Positions 1 to 8,127 of a stretch of DNA of 64,000 bases are shown here, one piece after another. Location: positions 1 to 64,000 of the forward strand of contig CAYQTO010000002.1 of the NCBI GenBank assembly GCA_964420455.1, read 5' to 3'. The notes under the pieces were generated by a model, which was not told where the DNA came from, made no database searches, and saw only the letters and a program-made list of their open reading frames with translations. Position numbers and translations under genes: made by a program. This stretch comes from CAYQTO01 sp964420455. Lineage in GTDB: Bacteria; Sumerlaeota; Sumerlaeia; SLMS01. Position 1 is the stretch's first letter; each line of letters starts with the position of its first letter.

Positions 1-608
1 AATTCGTCCATGTCGTCGGGCTTCTCCGCCGGCAAGTCGAACGCGGATACCCGGAGGCCGACGCGCGTGAAGGGCCGGGGGAGGTACATGCGGTCCCACG
101 TGCGGAACGTGTGGGCCCGTGTGGTGCCGAGGGTGAGGAGGTGGACGCGGGCCCCGGCGGCGCGGGCAATGGCCAGAAAGCCGGGCTTGGGCACGCACCG
201 CGGCCCGCGGGGTCCGTCGACCGTGATCAGGCCGATCGCGCCGTCGCGGATTTCGCGCGCCATAGCGTGGCCGGCGACGATACTCCGGCTGGCGCTCGAT
301 CCCTTCACGACGGTCAGCCCGAACGCCCGCAGGACCTTTTCCATGAGCCGGCCGTCGCGGCTCGGGCTGGACATGACGCAGATGCGCTTGCCGTGGAGGT
401 CGACCCGACGCGAGGCGGCCAACATCGCGAGCGCGTTGCCATGGTAGGTGGCCACCAGGACAGGATGATCCTCGAGCCCTTTGGACAGCGCGGCGAGGTC
501 GTCGCGGTCGAAGTGCAGCGTCGCCAGCCAGGCGCGGAGGATCAACAGCCCAACAGGCACGACAAACCATTCGAGGAGGGTGAACTTGATCTGGCGCTTG
601 GTGGGCAT
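1..608 (-). CDS. DUF374 lysophospholipid acyltransferase-like protein (3' end missing)
   Basis: The ATG at 608 opens an uninterrupted minus-strand frame that leaves the window at base 1, giving about 202 residues. The N-terminus carries a hydrophobic segment (roughly residues 10-28), so the protein is probably membrane-anchored. Motifs ATYHGN (about 53-58), MSSPSRDG and VDGPRGPR are the conserved blocks of the DUF374 family, relatives of the LpxL/PlsC acyltransferases. That family is thought to act on lipid A or phospholipid precursors at the inner membrane, but its substrate is largely unproven. It is the last gene in the window of a five-gene run, beginning 8 bases after the preceding stop. 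The true C-terminus lies outside, so completeness cannot be judged. Confidence 0.8.
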   Translation of the reverse strand, partial: MPTKRQIKFTLLEWFVVPVGLLILRAWLATLHFDRDDLAALSKGLEDHPVLVATYHGNALAMLAASRRVDLHGKRICVMSSPSRDGRLMEKVLRAFGLTVVKGSSASRSIVAGHAMAREIRDGAIGLITVDGPRGPRCVPKPGFLAIARAAGARVHLLTLGTTRAHTFRTWDRMYLPRPFTRVGLRVSAFDLPAEKPDDMDE

Positions 609-616
609 CGGGGGGC

Positions 617-2665
617 CTAGCGGTAGAGTTCGTACTCGGCGGGGTCACGGCGCAGAGGCACCATGCGGGGGCCGATGTCGAAGCCTGGCAGGAGGCCCGC
701 CTCGAGGGCGAGGGGAAGCCGCGGCCGCGAGAGGGGCTCGGCGAGCACGCGGTTGAGCGCCTGGGTGCGGCGCCTCGGCTCGAGGAACTGCAGGGCGGCG
801 GTCATCCGTCCGGCCTCCACGGGCACCTCCACCCGGTTCCCGGTGCGTCTATCGATATAGCTTACCGCGCCGGACCGCAACAGGGTGATGCCATCGGGGC
901 CAATCTCGCCGTTTTCCGCCAAACCGTCGAGCAGATCGTCGTCCATTGGCAGCGCTCCATCGCGCCAAAGCCCCGGATACGCGAGCAACTCGTCCCGCTC
1001 CACACGCGTATAGACGTCCCGTTCTTCACGGGCATCCCCGAGCTTGTTGCGGACGCGGTCCGCGTGCTTTGCCTCGGGGTACGAGTTCAGCAGCCGCTGG
1101 TAATAGACGAGGCGGCGGGCGGGGTCGGCCTCGCGGTCGCCGAGGCGTTCGAGCTGGCGAGCGGCCTTGGTGCGCGTTTCCGCCACCAGCTCCTCGTCGC
1201 CGGCCTCGCGCGCGAGCGCCTCCGCCCGTGTATAGCGGCCGCTGCGCAGGTACTCCCGCGCCAGTTGCGGCTTCCACCCGGCCCCCCTCCCCGACAGGAA
1301 CGACTCCGGCACCCGGCCGCCCGCGTCCAGCAGTGCGGGGTTCTCGATCGGCAGGGCGAACGGAAGGAAAATCGCCCGCGAGATCGTGTCGGTGAGAAAG
1401 AGCGCCCGGGCACGGGCCAGGAAGGAGGCGCGATCGCGGCGGGCCTCCTCTGCGCTGAGGCTGGCCGTGTCCCCGGGGACAAGGTCTCGGCCCTGGAGGA
1501 GGTAGGCGCGGAGGCGGCGGTCGCGCTGCTTTTCGGCTTCGCGAAGGTGCCGGTCGGGCCCAAAGCGGGGAAAGCGCTGGAAGGCGGCGGCGCGCCATTC
1601 CCAGGCGAGGCGGGGCGTGTCGGAGGCGAGCTGGGCGAGGGTGGCGCGGGCAAGCGGTCCGTCGCCGCGTTGGAGGGCGATGGCCGCGCGGGCGGCCGCC
1701 GCATCGTCGCGGGCGCGCGAGGTGGGAAAGTCCACCGCCAGCTCTGTCGCGTGGTCCTCCCCGCGCAGCAGGATCAGGTCGCGAAGCACCTCTGTATAGA
1801 CGCCGAACTCGTCCGGCGAGAAGAAGAGGGCGTCGCCATCGACAACGCGCCGGGCGGCATCGCGGCGGGCGCGCTGCCGGGCCCGGATCTCGAGCGCGCG
1901 CTCGTGCCCGTCGAGCCGGGCGCCCCGGTTGTCCCGCAGCGCCAGCTCGCGGTTGTACCAGAACAGGGCCGTTTCCACCCGCTCCTCTTCGAGCGCCTTC
2001 TCGCCGTTGCGCCGGGCTTGGAGCCGGGCAAGGCGCACGCGGTCCTCCTCGTAATCGCGGACGACGCGTCGCGACCGCTGGAACGTTCGGCTCGTCGATG
2101 GGAATCCGGCGTCGACAACCTCGCGGGCGCGGGCCAGCTCCCGCCGCTGCACCGGCGTCAGGTACCGCCGTCCCACCAGCCACCAGTCGAGCGCCTCGAA
2201 CGGCAGCGTAATGAGGGAGAAGAACTGGCCCTGGGCGGCCTCGCTGAGTGGCAGGAGGATGCCATTGACGAGGGTGCGGGTGTGTTCATAGCGGCGGTCG
2301 GCGCGCGCCTCGAGGAACCGTTCGCGGGGCTCGTGCACGCGCAGCAACCGAAGCAGGTTCTGCGTATGCGCATCCTCGCCGTAATCGCCGAGGGCCACCT
2401 CGGCCTGGTACTCCGTGGGGAGGGGGCGGTTGAGGGCCAGGGCGAGGGCTTCCACGTTCTCCGCGAGGGGGTTCAGCAGGCGACCCTCGCGGTCCGCCTG
2501 CTCCTCCTGGAGGCGCCGCAGCCGGGCCACCGTGCGCACGCCCGCCACGTCGCCCACGAGCGCCGCCCGCAACGCGTCGCGTGTGATCTCGTCTGCCGTG
2601 GGCTCCTGCGTATAGACAGGCACCGCCAGGGCCACCACCGCGAACACCAGCAGCCAGCTCCTCAT
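617..2665 (-). CDS. Exported helical repeat protein of unknown function
   Basis: 682 residues. I chose the ATG at 2665 because it starts a clear signal peptide (hydrophobic run LLVFAVVALAVPV, then a likely cleavage site before QEP) and because it overlaps the upstream stop as ATGA. The longer frame upstream of it lacks a signal peptide. The mature part is Arg/Glu/Ala-rich and predominantly helical, with TPR-like stretches around residues 440-560 (for example YLRSGRYTRAEALAREAG and YYQRLLNSYPEAKHADRV). A C-terminal non-helical segment contains several hydrophobic patches. I do not recognise a family. Translational coupling to the small membrane protein upstream suggests the two act together at the envelope. 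Confidence 0.75.
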   Translation of the reverse strand: MRSWLLVFAVVALAVPVYTQEPTADEITRDALRAALVGDVAGVRTVARLRRLQEEQADREGRLLNPLAENVEALALALNRPLPTEYQAEVALGDYGEDAHTQNLLRLLRVHEPRERFLEARADRRYEHTRTLVNGILLPLSEAAQGQFFSLITLPFEALDWWLVGRRYLTPVQRRELARAREVVDAGFPSTSRTFQRSRRVVRDYEEDRVRLARLQARRNGEKALEEERVETALFWYNRELALRDNRGARLDGHERALEIRARQRARRDAARRVVDGDALFFSPDEFGVYTEVLRDLILLRGEDHATELAVDFPTSRARDDAAAARAAIALQRGDGPLARATLAQLASDTPRLAWEWRAAAFQRFPRFGPDRHLREAEKQRDRRLRAYLLQGRDLVPGDTASLSAEEARRDRASFLARARALFLTDTISRAIFLPFALPIENPALLDAGGRVPESFLSGRGAGWKPQLAREYLRSGRYTRAEALAREAGDEELVAETRTKAARQLERLGDREADPARRLVYYQRLLNSYPEAKHADRVRNKLGDAREERDVYTRVERDELLAYPGLWRDGALPMDDDLLDGLAENGEIGPDGITLLRSGAVSYIDRRTGNRVEVPVEAGRMTAALQFLEPRRRTQALNRVLAEPLSRPRLPLALEAGLLPGFDIGPRMVPLRRDPAEYELYR

Positions 2666-3249
2666 GGCTCGCGGTACTCCATCAGCAGTTGCATGTCCTC
2701 GAGGGAGAGCAGGCCGGCGTTGCACATTTCCTCGAGCTCGAGGAGGGGGCGATTGCGGAGGGGCCGGAGGTGTTCGGGGAGGGGGTCCTCGCGCGGTAGC
2801 GGGGGGGATTCGGGTTGGGGCGGTTGCTCCTGCGCGGGTTCGGCGGCGGGCGGGGGCATGCGCTCGAGGCGCGGTCGCGACGCCTCGCGGGCCTGCTTCA
2901 TCTCCTCCAGGTCCACCTCCGGCGAAAAGCGCTTCCTACGCGCTTCCTCCTCGGCCCGTGTCCGCTCCAGCACCTGGCGGCTCATCGCCGCGCGCACGGC
3001 CTTCGCCTCCTCCTCCGTCAGCGCGCCCCGGTCCTTCATCCGCGTGATGTCCGTCGTGTCCATGCCAAAGGGGGTGCGTTGCTTGCGCACCGCCGAGGCG
3101 ATCAGCGACTTCAGGTACCAGCTGACGACGATCAGGCCGACCGCTGCAATGGTAGCAACCACCGTATAGACGACCACCTCAAACCAGTCATCGTCGGTGA
3201 ACTGGCTGCCCTGGGCGAGGAGCAGGATCCACCGGAGGTGTTCGTGCAT
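2662..3249 (-). CDS. Small single-pass membrane protein with charged, Pro-rich cytoplasmic tail
   Basis: 195 residues from the ATG at 3249, which has an AAGG ribosome-binding site 8 bases upstream. A GTG at 3258 would add three residues. One transmembrane helix lies at about 23-45 (VVVYTVVATIAAVGLIVVSW). A basic stretch follows, then ITRMKDRGALTEEEAKAVR, which resembles the short SHOCT-type helix motif (GxLTEEE). Next come a charged coiled-coil-like region, a Pro/Glu linker, and a second similar motif near the end (EEMCNAGLLSLEDMQLL). It starts 10 bases after the TPR-DnaA fusion gene and overlaps the next gene by 4 bases. It could be a membrane anchor for one of its neighbours. No function is established. 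Confidence 0.75.
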   Translation of the reverse strand: MHEHLRWILLLAQGSQFTDDDWFEVVVYTVVATIAAVGLIVVSWYLKSLIASAVRKQRTPFGMDTTDITRMKDRGALTEEEAKAVRAAMSRQVLERTRAEEEARRKRFSPEVDLEEMKQAREASRPRLERMPPPAAEPAQEQPPQPESPPLPREDPLPEHLRPLRNRPLLELEEMCNAGLLSLEDMQLLMEYREP

Positions 3250-3259
3250 GGCCGCCACC

Positions 3260-6200
3260 TTATGTGGCGAAGAATTTGTCGACGATGACGTTGGCCGTGG
3301 CGGCGCTCATCTCGTCGCCGAGGAGTTCGAACTGGGTCAGGAGCTGGTTGAAGGCGCCCTTGAGCTCGCGGACGTTGCTGTTCACGCGCTCGGCGATGAC
3401 GGCGATGGCGTCGTCGGGGGGGTCGATGCCACGGCGGGTGGCCTCGGCGCGGAGGATCGCCGTCCGCGTCTCGAGGTCCGGCGACTGGATGTCGACGATG
3501 ACGCCCTGGCCAAAGCGCGAGCGGATGCGCGCATCCAGGTGGGCGATGTCCTTTGGCGGCCGGTCCGACGTCACCACGATCTGGCGCCCGTCCTGGTGGA
3601 GGATGTTGAAGATGTGGAAGAACTCCTCCTGGCTGCGTTCCTTCCCGGCCAGGAACTGGACGTCGTCGAGAAGGAGCAGGTCCGCCCGCCGGTAGCGATT
3701 GCGGAACCGCATCACCTGGTTGCTCTGGATCGCATCGATCAGCGCGCTGGTGAAGTACTCGGTGCTGGCGTAGAGGATGTTGATGGCGGGGCGCTCGGCG
3801 CGCAAGTGGTTGGCGATGGCGTGCAGCAGGTGGGTCTTGCCGAGGCCGACATCGGCGTAGAGGAAGAGCGGGTTGTGGGAGGCGCCGGGCTTGGCCGCCA
3901 CCGCTTTGGCGGTGGCGTAGGCGAAGCTGTTGCGGCTGCCGACGATGAAGGTGTCGAAGACGCAATCCTCCATGATCTGGAGGCCGGCGAACTCCTCGTC
4001 GTCGTCGGCGAGGGCGACCGGCGCGGCGGCCGGCGCATATCCGGCGTTGGTCACGTACTGCTGCATCTCGCGATACTCGGCGAGTGCCCGCTTCTCGTCG
4101 CCCATGCCGTCGTAGATCTGCGCCCGGAGCTGGCGCGCCTTCAGCATGTCGGGGGAATCCTGCAGCAGCGTTTCGATCACGGTGAGGGCCCGTTGGGGCT
4201 GGCCATGGCGCGAGAGATTCTCCGCCAGTTCGAGCTGTTCGGCGAGGGCCTCGCTGTGGAGACCCGCCTGGTGGAGGTCCGCCACGAGCTGTTCGCGGAG
4301 CTCGAGGGCGGACGGGAGCATGGCCACCGCCTCGCGCCGCGCCTGGATCGCCAGCTTCCAGTCGTTCGACTGCTGGTGGCGCCTCGCGATGGCGTCGAGG
4401 TGCTCCACCGCCTCTTCGAAGCGCTCGCTGGTGCGCAACTGGTCGACAAGGAGGCGCCTCGCGTCGAGGTCGTCGTTCTTCTGTCGGACGAGTTCGCGGA
4501 GGAGCTCGACGGCGGCGGTGGTCATGCCGCGGTCGCTGAGCACCTCGGCGAGGCGGCGCTCCTTGCGGTGGGCTGCCTCGGCCTGGCCGCGCTCGCGGAG
4601 CAGCGCCGCGTGGTCCCGCAACAGGTCCGTGTTCTCCGGGTCCACCGTGTACATCTTCTCGTAGGCGGTGGCGGCCTCGTGGAGCATGCCGGCGGCGCGG
4701 TAGGCCCGTGCCAGTCGGAGGTGCTCCGCAAGGCACTCGGCGTGGCGGCCCTTGTCATGAAGCAGGGTAATGAGCCGCTCGTGGGCCATGAAGTTGTCGG
4801 GCCGCATTTCCAGCAGGTCACGGTACAACTCGATGAGCTGGTCCTGGTCGGCGAGCGCCTCGAGGGTCTCGATGGCGTGCTGCGTCGCGGCGACCGCCCT
4901 GTCGCGATCTCGTCTTTCTTTATAGACGTCGATAAGCCGGAGCTGGAGGGGGACAAGGCGGGGGGCTCGGGCGGTGATGTCCTCGAGGAAGGCGAGGCGG
5001 GCCGCCGGATCCTTCTCCACGAGGGACAGGTAGGCAGTGGCCCGCTCGGCAAGTTCCAGTTCCTGCTGCACGGGAATCGCATTGATCAGGCGCAGGAGAC
5101 TTTCGGGATCGCGCGGGTCCGCCTCCACCGCCTCGCGCAGCACGGCCATCCGTGCCTCCTCGTTGCCCATGGTGGCGAACACCTCGGCGAGCTTCCATCG
5201 GGCCTCGCGGGCCTCCGCGCGCTTGCCAATCTTGGCGGACACCCGGGCCTTCACGGCGAGGGCGTCGGTGTTGGCCGGCTCGCGCTCGAGCACAAAGGCC
5301 GCCTTCGCGAGCGCCGCCGCGTACTGGGAGCCGGTCTCCAGCAGCGCCATTTCCCGCGCGGCGACCTCCATCATGGCAGGCTCGTCTTCCGCACGTTCCT
5401 CGGCGCGGAAGCGCGCCTTCAGCAGGTCGAGGTCGCGGGGAAACCGCGAGGTCGCCTCCACCAGCAGCTTCCGCTCGGCCTCGTGGCTCCCCTCGTCCCG
5501 GTGCACCTGCGCGAGCTTGAGGATCGCCTCCCGGGCCTTCCCGGCCTCCTCGTCCCGCGTATAGACATCTATCAGCCCCCGGAGCACGGCGGGGTTTGCC
5601 GGGTCGATGGCGTGAAAGTTCTCGAGGAGCGTGCGGGAACCCGCCGGGGCCCCCTCCTCCGCGAGCCGCTCCGCCACCTTGCGCCGGATCTGGTCGCAGC
5701 GGTCGCGGTCGCCCATCTCCTCGCTCAGTTCGAAGAGCGACTTGAGCGAGGCCAGGTGGTGGGGGTCGCGCTTGAGCTGGTGCTCGAGGAGGGGGAGGAT
5801 GCGGTCGCGCTCGCCGGCCTCGCGCAGGTCCGCCACAAGCCGCTCGAGTGCCGTCTCCGATTCCCCGCGCCGGCCCAGCACCCACAGCAGGTCCACCTCC
5901 CGGTCGCGCTCCTCCCAGAGCGTTGGGTCCACCTCGGTGATCTTCCGCACCGGCCCGAGGGCCCCCTCGTCGTCCATGTTCTGCAGGGCCAGGTCCGCCA
6001 CCTCCGACAACAGCGCGATGGCCGAGTGCTTCTCGCCCTCGGCGAGCTGCACCAGCGCGAGGCTTTCCAGTGCCCGGAGGTCCTGGGAATTCTCCTCCAG
6101 CTTTCGCTCCAGCAGCTTCTTTGCCTCCGCAAGCTTCCCTCCCTCGCGGTACAGCTCCGCCAGGCGATAGGTCATCTCCTCTGCCATTTCCTCCTCGCCC

Positions 6201-7351
6201 AGTCGTGTATAGACATCGGCAAGGAGTTCGAGGAGTCCGGTGTCGTTGGGACGCTCGGCGGTGAGGTAGGCGAGGACCTCGGCGGCGGGAGCGAGCCGGC
6301 CGCCGTCGATCATCTCGCGGACGAACCGGCGCGACCGCTCCAACTCGTCCTGGCCGATGCCCGCCAGGATGGCTAGCTCCGTCGACTGGAGTCGCGCCTC
6401 GTCGTCGTCCCTGTTGAACTCGAGCTTGCGGATCGCCTCGCGGCTGGCCTCGTGAAAGCGCTTGGCTCGCTTCAACCGGTCGATGCGCTTCTCGATCTGC
6501 TCGTAAATCGCGTCGGTTCGTCCCTCCCGGCTGTACAGGCGCAGGAGGTGCAGGTGGGCCGTTTCCGTTTCCGGGTCGATCTGGTGGGCGCGCTGGTAGG
6601 CCTCGATGGCCTCGTTCACCATGCCTCCCTGGTCGGCGGTTTCCCCCACCTTGATCCATTCGGCGACGGCCTCCGGCGTGCGGCCCAAATGGCGCAGCGC
6701 CTCGGCGCGCTCGCGCCGCATCTGCAGGTCCATCGGCAACGCGTCAAGGTGGAGCCCCGCCACCTCCGCCACCGCCTCCCAGCGTTGGTCCCGCTTCTCC
6801 AGGTTCAGCAGTTTCTGGCTGATCATCGTCAGCGTGAGCGGGTTCTTCTCGAGCGTTCGGATGCGCATCATGCCGAACAGGGCCCGGCGGTGCTCCGGCT
6901 CGGTAAGGAGCACGCGGGTGAAGCGCTTCTCCGCCTCGGCCAACTCGCCGGACCCGCCCCCGGGCTGCTGTGCCTTCACCAGGTACAACTCCGCCTCCGC
7001 CAGCAGGTCCTCCATCCCCCTGCCCTCGTCCGGCTCCATGAGGAGCACGCCGAACTCATCGGCGAGGCGCTCCACTGCGGCGTCGAACTCGAGGCGCAAG
7101 GCCCTCGTGAAGAGGTCCACAATCGTGCCTTGCTGGGTGGGAAGGTTGGGCGACTCGGACACGAAGGTCTTCGTGGCGAGGTCCACGGTCAGATAGCGCT
7201 CCGTCGTGTCCTGACAGAGGGGACAGAAGGCCTTCACCTCGTTGCCCTCGCGCTTGATCGACTCGGGGTGAAAGTCGATCAGTTCGAGCACGTCGAGCGC
7301 ATCGATGCTTTCAATCAGCCGGTAGACTTCTTCGTCTGTGTACTTACCCAT
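3260..7351 (-). CDS. Fusion protein: DnaG-like zinc finger + long TPR array + DnaA-type AAA+ ATPase
   Basis: 1363 residues from the ATG at 7351; a GTG at 7438 overlapping the upstream stop would add 29 residues, and neither start has a convincing ribosome-binding site. Residues 20-104 follow the primase zinc-finger (CHC2) pattern: FCPLC with Cys43 and Cys46, a beta segment, then GTIVDLFTRALRLEFDAAVERLADEFGV. The usual second Cys pair is replaced by SESPNLPTQQG, so zinc binding is doubtful. About 110-1110 is continuous TPR-like helical repeat. About 1130-1360 is a DnaA domain III: Walker A GLGKTHLL (Lys1172), Walker B LLLLDDVQF (Asp1229/1230), sensor region TSDRPPKDI, and RIRSRF (Arg1279) at the arginine-finger box. 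The protein ends at the AAA+ lid; the DnaA domain IV helix-turn-helix is absent, as in Hda. The domains are observed; any replication or signalling role is inference. Confidence 0.9.
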   Translation of the reverse strand: MGKYTDEEVYRLIESIDALDVLELIDFHPESIKREGNEVKAFCPLCQDTTERYLTVDLATKTFVSESPNLPTQQGTIVDLFTRALRLEFDAAVERLADEFGVLLMEPDEGRGMEDLLAEAELYLVKAQQPGGGSGELAEAEKRFTRVLLTEPEHRRALFGMMRIRTLEKNPLTLTMISQKLLNLEKRDQRWEAVAEVAGLHLDALPMDLQMRRERAEALRHLGRTPEAVAEWIKVGETADQGGMVNEAIEAYQRAHQIDPETETAHLHLLRLYSREGRTDAIYEQIEKRIDRLKRAKRFHEASREAIRKLEFNRDDDEARLQSTELAILAGIGQDELERSRRFVREMIDGGRLAPAAEVLAYLTAERPNDTGLLELLADVYTRLGEEEMAEEMTYRLAELYREGGKLAEAKKLLERKLEENSQDLRALESLALVQLAEGEKHSAIALLSEVADLALQNMDDEGALGPVRKITEVDPTLWEERDREVDLLWVLGRRGESETALERLVADLREAGERDRILPLLEHQLKRDPHHLASLKSLFELSEEMGDRDRCDQIRRKVAERLAEEGAPAGSRTLLENFHAIDPANPAVLRGLIDVYTRDEEAGKAREAILKLAQVHRDEGSHEAERKLLVEATSRFPRDLDLLKARFRAEERAEDEPAMMEVAAREMALLETGSQYAAALAKAAFVLEREPANTDALAVKARVSAKIGKRAEAREARWKLAEVFATMGNEEARMAVLREAVEADPRDPESLLRLINAIPVQQELELAERATAYLSLVEKDPAARLAFLEDITARAPRLVPLQLRLIDVYKERRDRDRAVAATQHAIETLEALADQDQLIELYRDLLEMRPDNFMAHERLITLLHDKGRHAECLAEHLRLARAYRAAGMLHEAATAYEKMYTVDPENTDLLRDHAALLRERGQAEAAHRKERRLAEVLSDRGMTTAAVELLRELVRQKNDDLDARRLLVDQLRTSERFEEAVEHLDAIARRHQQSNDWKLAIQARREAVAMLPSALELREQLVADLHQAGLHSEALAEQLELAENLSRHGQPQRALTVIETLLQDSPDMLKARQLRAQIYDGMGDEKRALAEYREMQQYVTNAGYAPAAAPVALADDDEEFAGLQIMEDCVFDTFIVGSRNSFAYATAKAVAAKPGASHNPLFLYADVGLGKTHLLHAIANHLRAERPAINILYASTEYFTSALIDAIQSNQVMRFRNRYRRADLLLLDDVQFLAGKERSQEEFFHIFNILHQDGRQIVVTSDRPPKDIAHLDARIRSRFGQGVIVDIQSPDLETRTAILRAEATRRGIDPPDDAIAVIAERVNSNVRELKGAFNQLLTQFELLGDEMSAATANVIVDKFFAT

Positions 7352-7434
7352 GCGGACGTGCGCTGGCCCCGGTCGGTTGGCAGTTGGATGAGGTAGCCGA
7401 GCGTTGGGTCTCCGCCAAGCGTAATTCCCGGAGG

Positions 7435-8055
7435 TCACACGTCATTGTTTTCGGGGCATTCCCCGGCGAGAAAGGCCCGATGACGTTCCGGCGTGTCGAG
7501 ATCCGCCAGGGTCTCGGGGATGGCCGTCTCCACGGGGCGGGGGAGGGCATGGGCCTGCTTCAGGAATGCTCTGAGGCCGCCATCGCCCTGCCATGTGCGA
7601 AGACTCGGCCAGAGGCCCGCCGGCAGCCAGAGCGGGTGCCCCGGACGGCCCTGCCAGGCGGCGACGCAGGGGTGCCCGGGCTCGCGGGCGATGGCCTCGC
7701 GGAGCAGGGCCGCCCGGGCGGCCAGACGCCCCGGATTGTCCACCAGCGCCACCAGCACCCCCGCCGCGCCGGAATCCTCCAACGCTCCCAACCCCAGCCG
7801 CACCGACGACAACTGGCCGTCCTCCGGCCGGAAATTCTCCACCAACCGCGGCGGCTCTCCCAGCCAGTCCGGCCGCCGCACCGCCGGGTTCCAGACGACC
7901 AGCGGCTCGAACCCCGCCTCGCGCAGTTCCGCCACCGCCTCCACCACCAGCGGCCGGCCCGACCGCCCCGCCAGCAACGCCTTCGCCTCGCCCATCCGCA
8001 AAGAACGCCCCGCCGCCAGCAGCAGCGCCGCCAAATCGCACGATTCCCCCAACAT
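7435..8055 (-). CDS. MobA/MocA-like nucleotidyltransferase
   Basis: 206 residues from the ATG at 8055 (a GTG at 8058 is also possible). The N-terminal LLAAGRSLRMGEAKALL is the nucleotide-binding signature LAAGxSxRMGxxK of the MobA-like NTP transferases, and LVALVDNPG sits where the metal-binding Asp of these enzymes occurs. Relatives transfer CMP or GMP to molybdopterin or activate small metabolites. No molybdenum-cofactor genes are visible here, so the substrate is open. The length fits the family (about 190-210). It heads the minus-strand run and is divergent from the secreted-protein gene at 8128, with 72 bases between the starts that must hold promoters for both. Confidence 0.8.
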   Translation of the reverse strand: MLGESCDLAALLLAAGRSLRMGEAKALLAGRSGRPLVVEAVAELREAGFEPLVVWNPAVRRPDWLGEPPRLVENFRPEDGQLSSVRLGLGALEDSGAAGVLVALVDNPGRLAARAALLREAIAREPGHPCVAAWQGRPGHPLWLPAGLWPSLRTWQGDGGLRAFLKQAHALPRPVETAIPETLADLDTPERHRAFLAGECPENNDV

Positions 8056-8127
8056 CACGTTGGCATTTCGTCAAAAGTGTCCTTACCCATATACACGGGA
8101 CCAATTTTGAGGAGAAAAGGGGACACC

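Noticed and set aside
3197..6376. 1059-residue plus-strand open frame opposite the TPR-DnaA gene
   Set aside because: It is the antisense of a real coding region with strong domain motifs; such long antisense frames are expected in GC-rich DNA and the translation has no recognisable motif.
8056..8127. Possible replication origin next to the DnaA-like gene
   Set aside because: I saw no TTATCCACA-type DnaA boxes or AT-rich unwinding region in this or neighbouring gaps; the CATATACAC in this gap is more likely part of a promoter.
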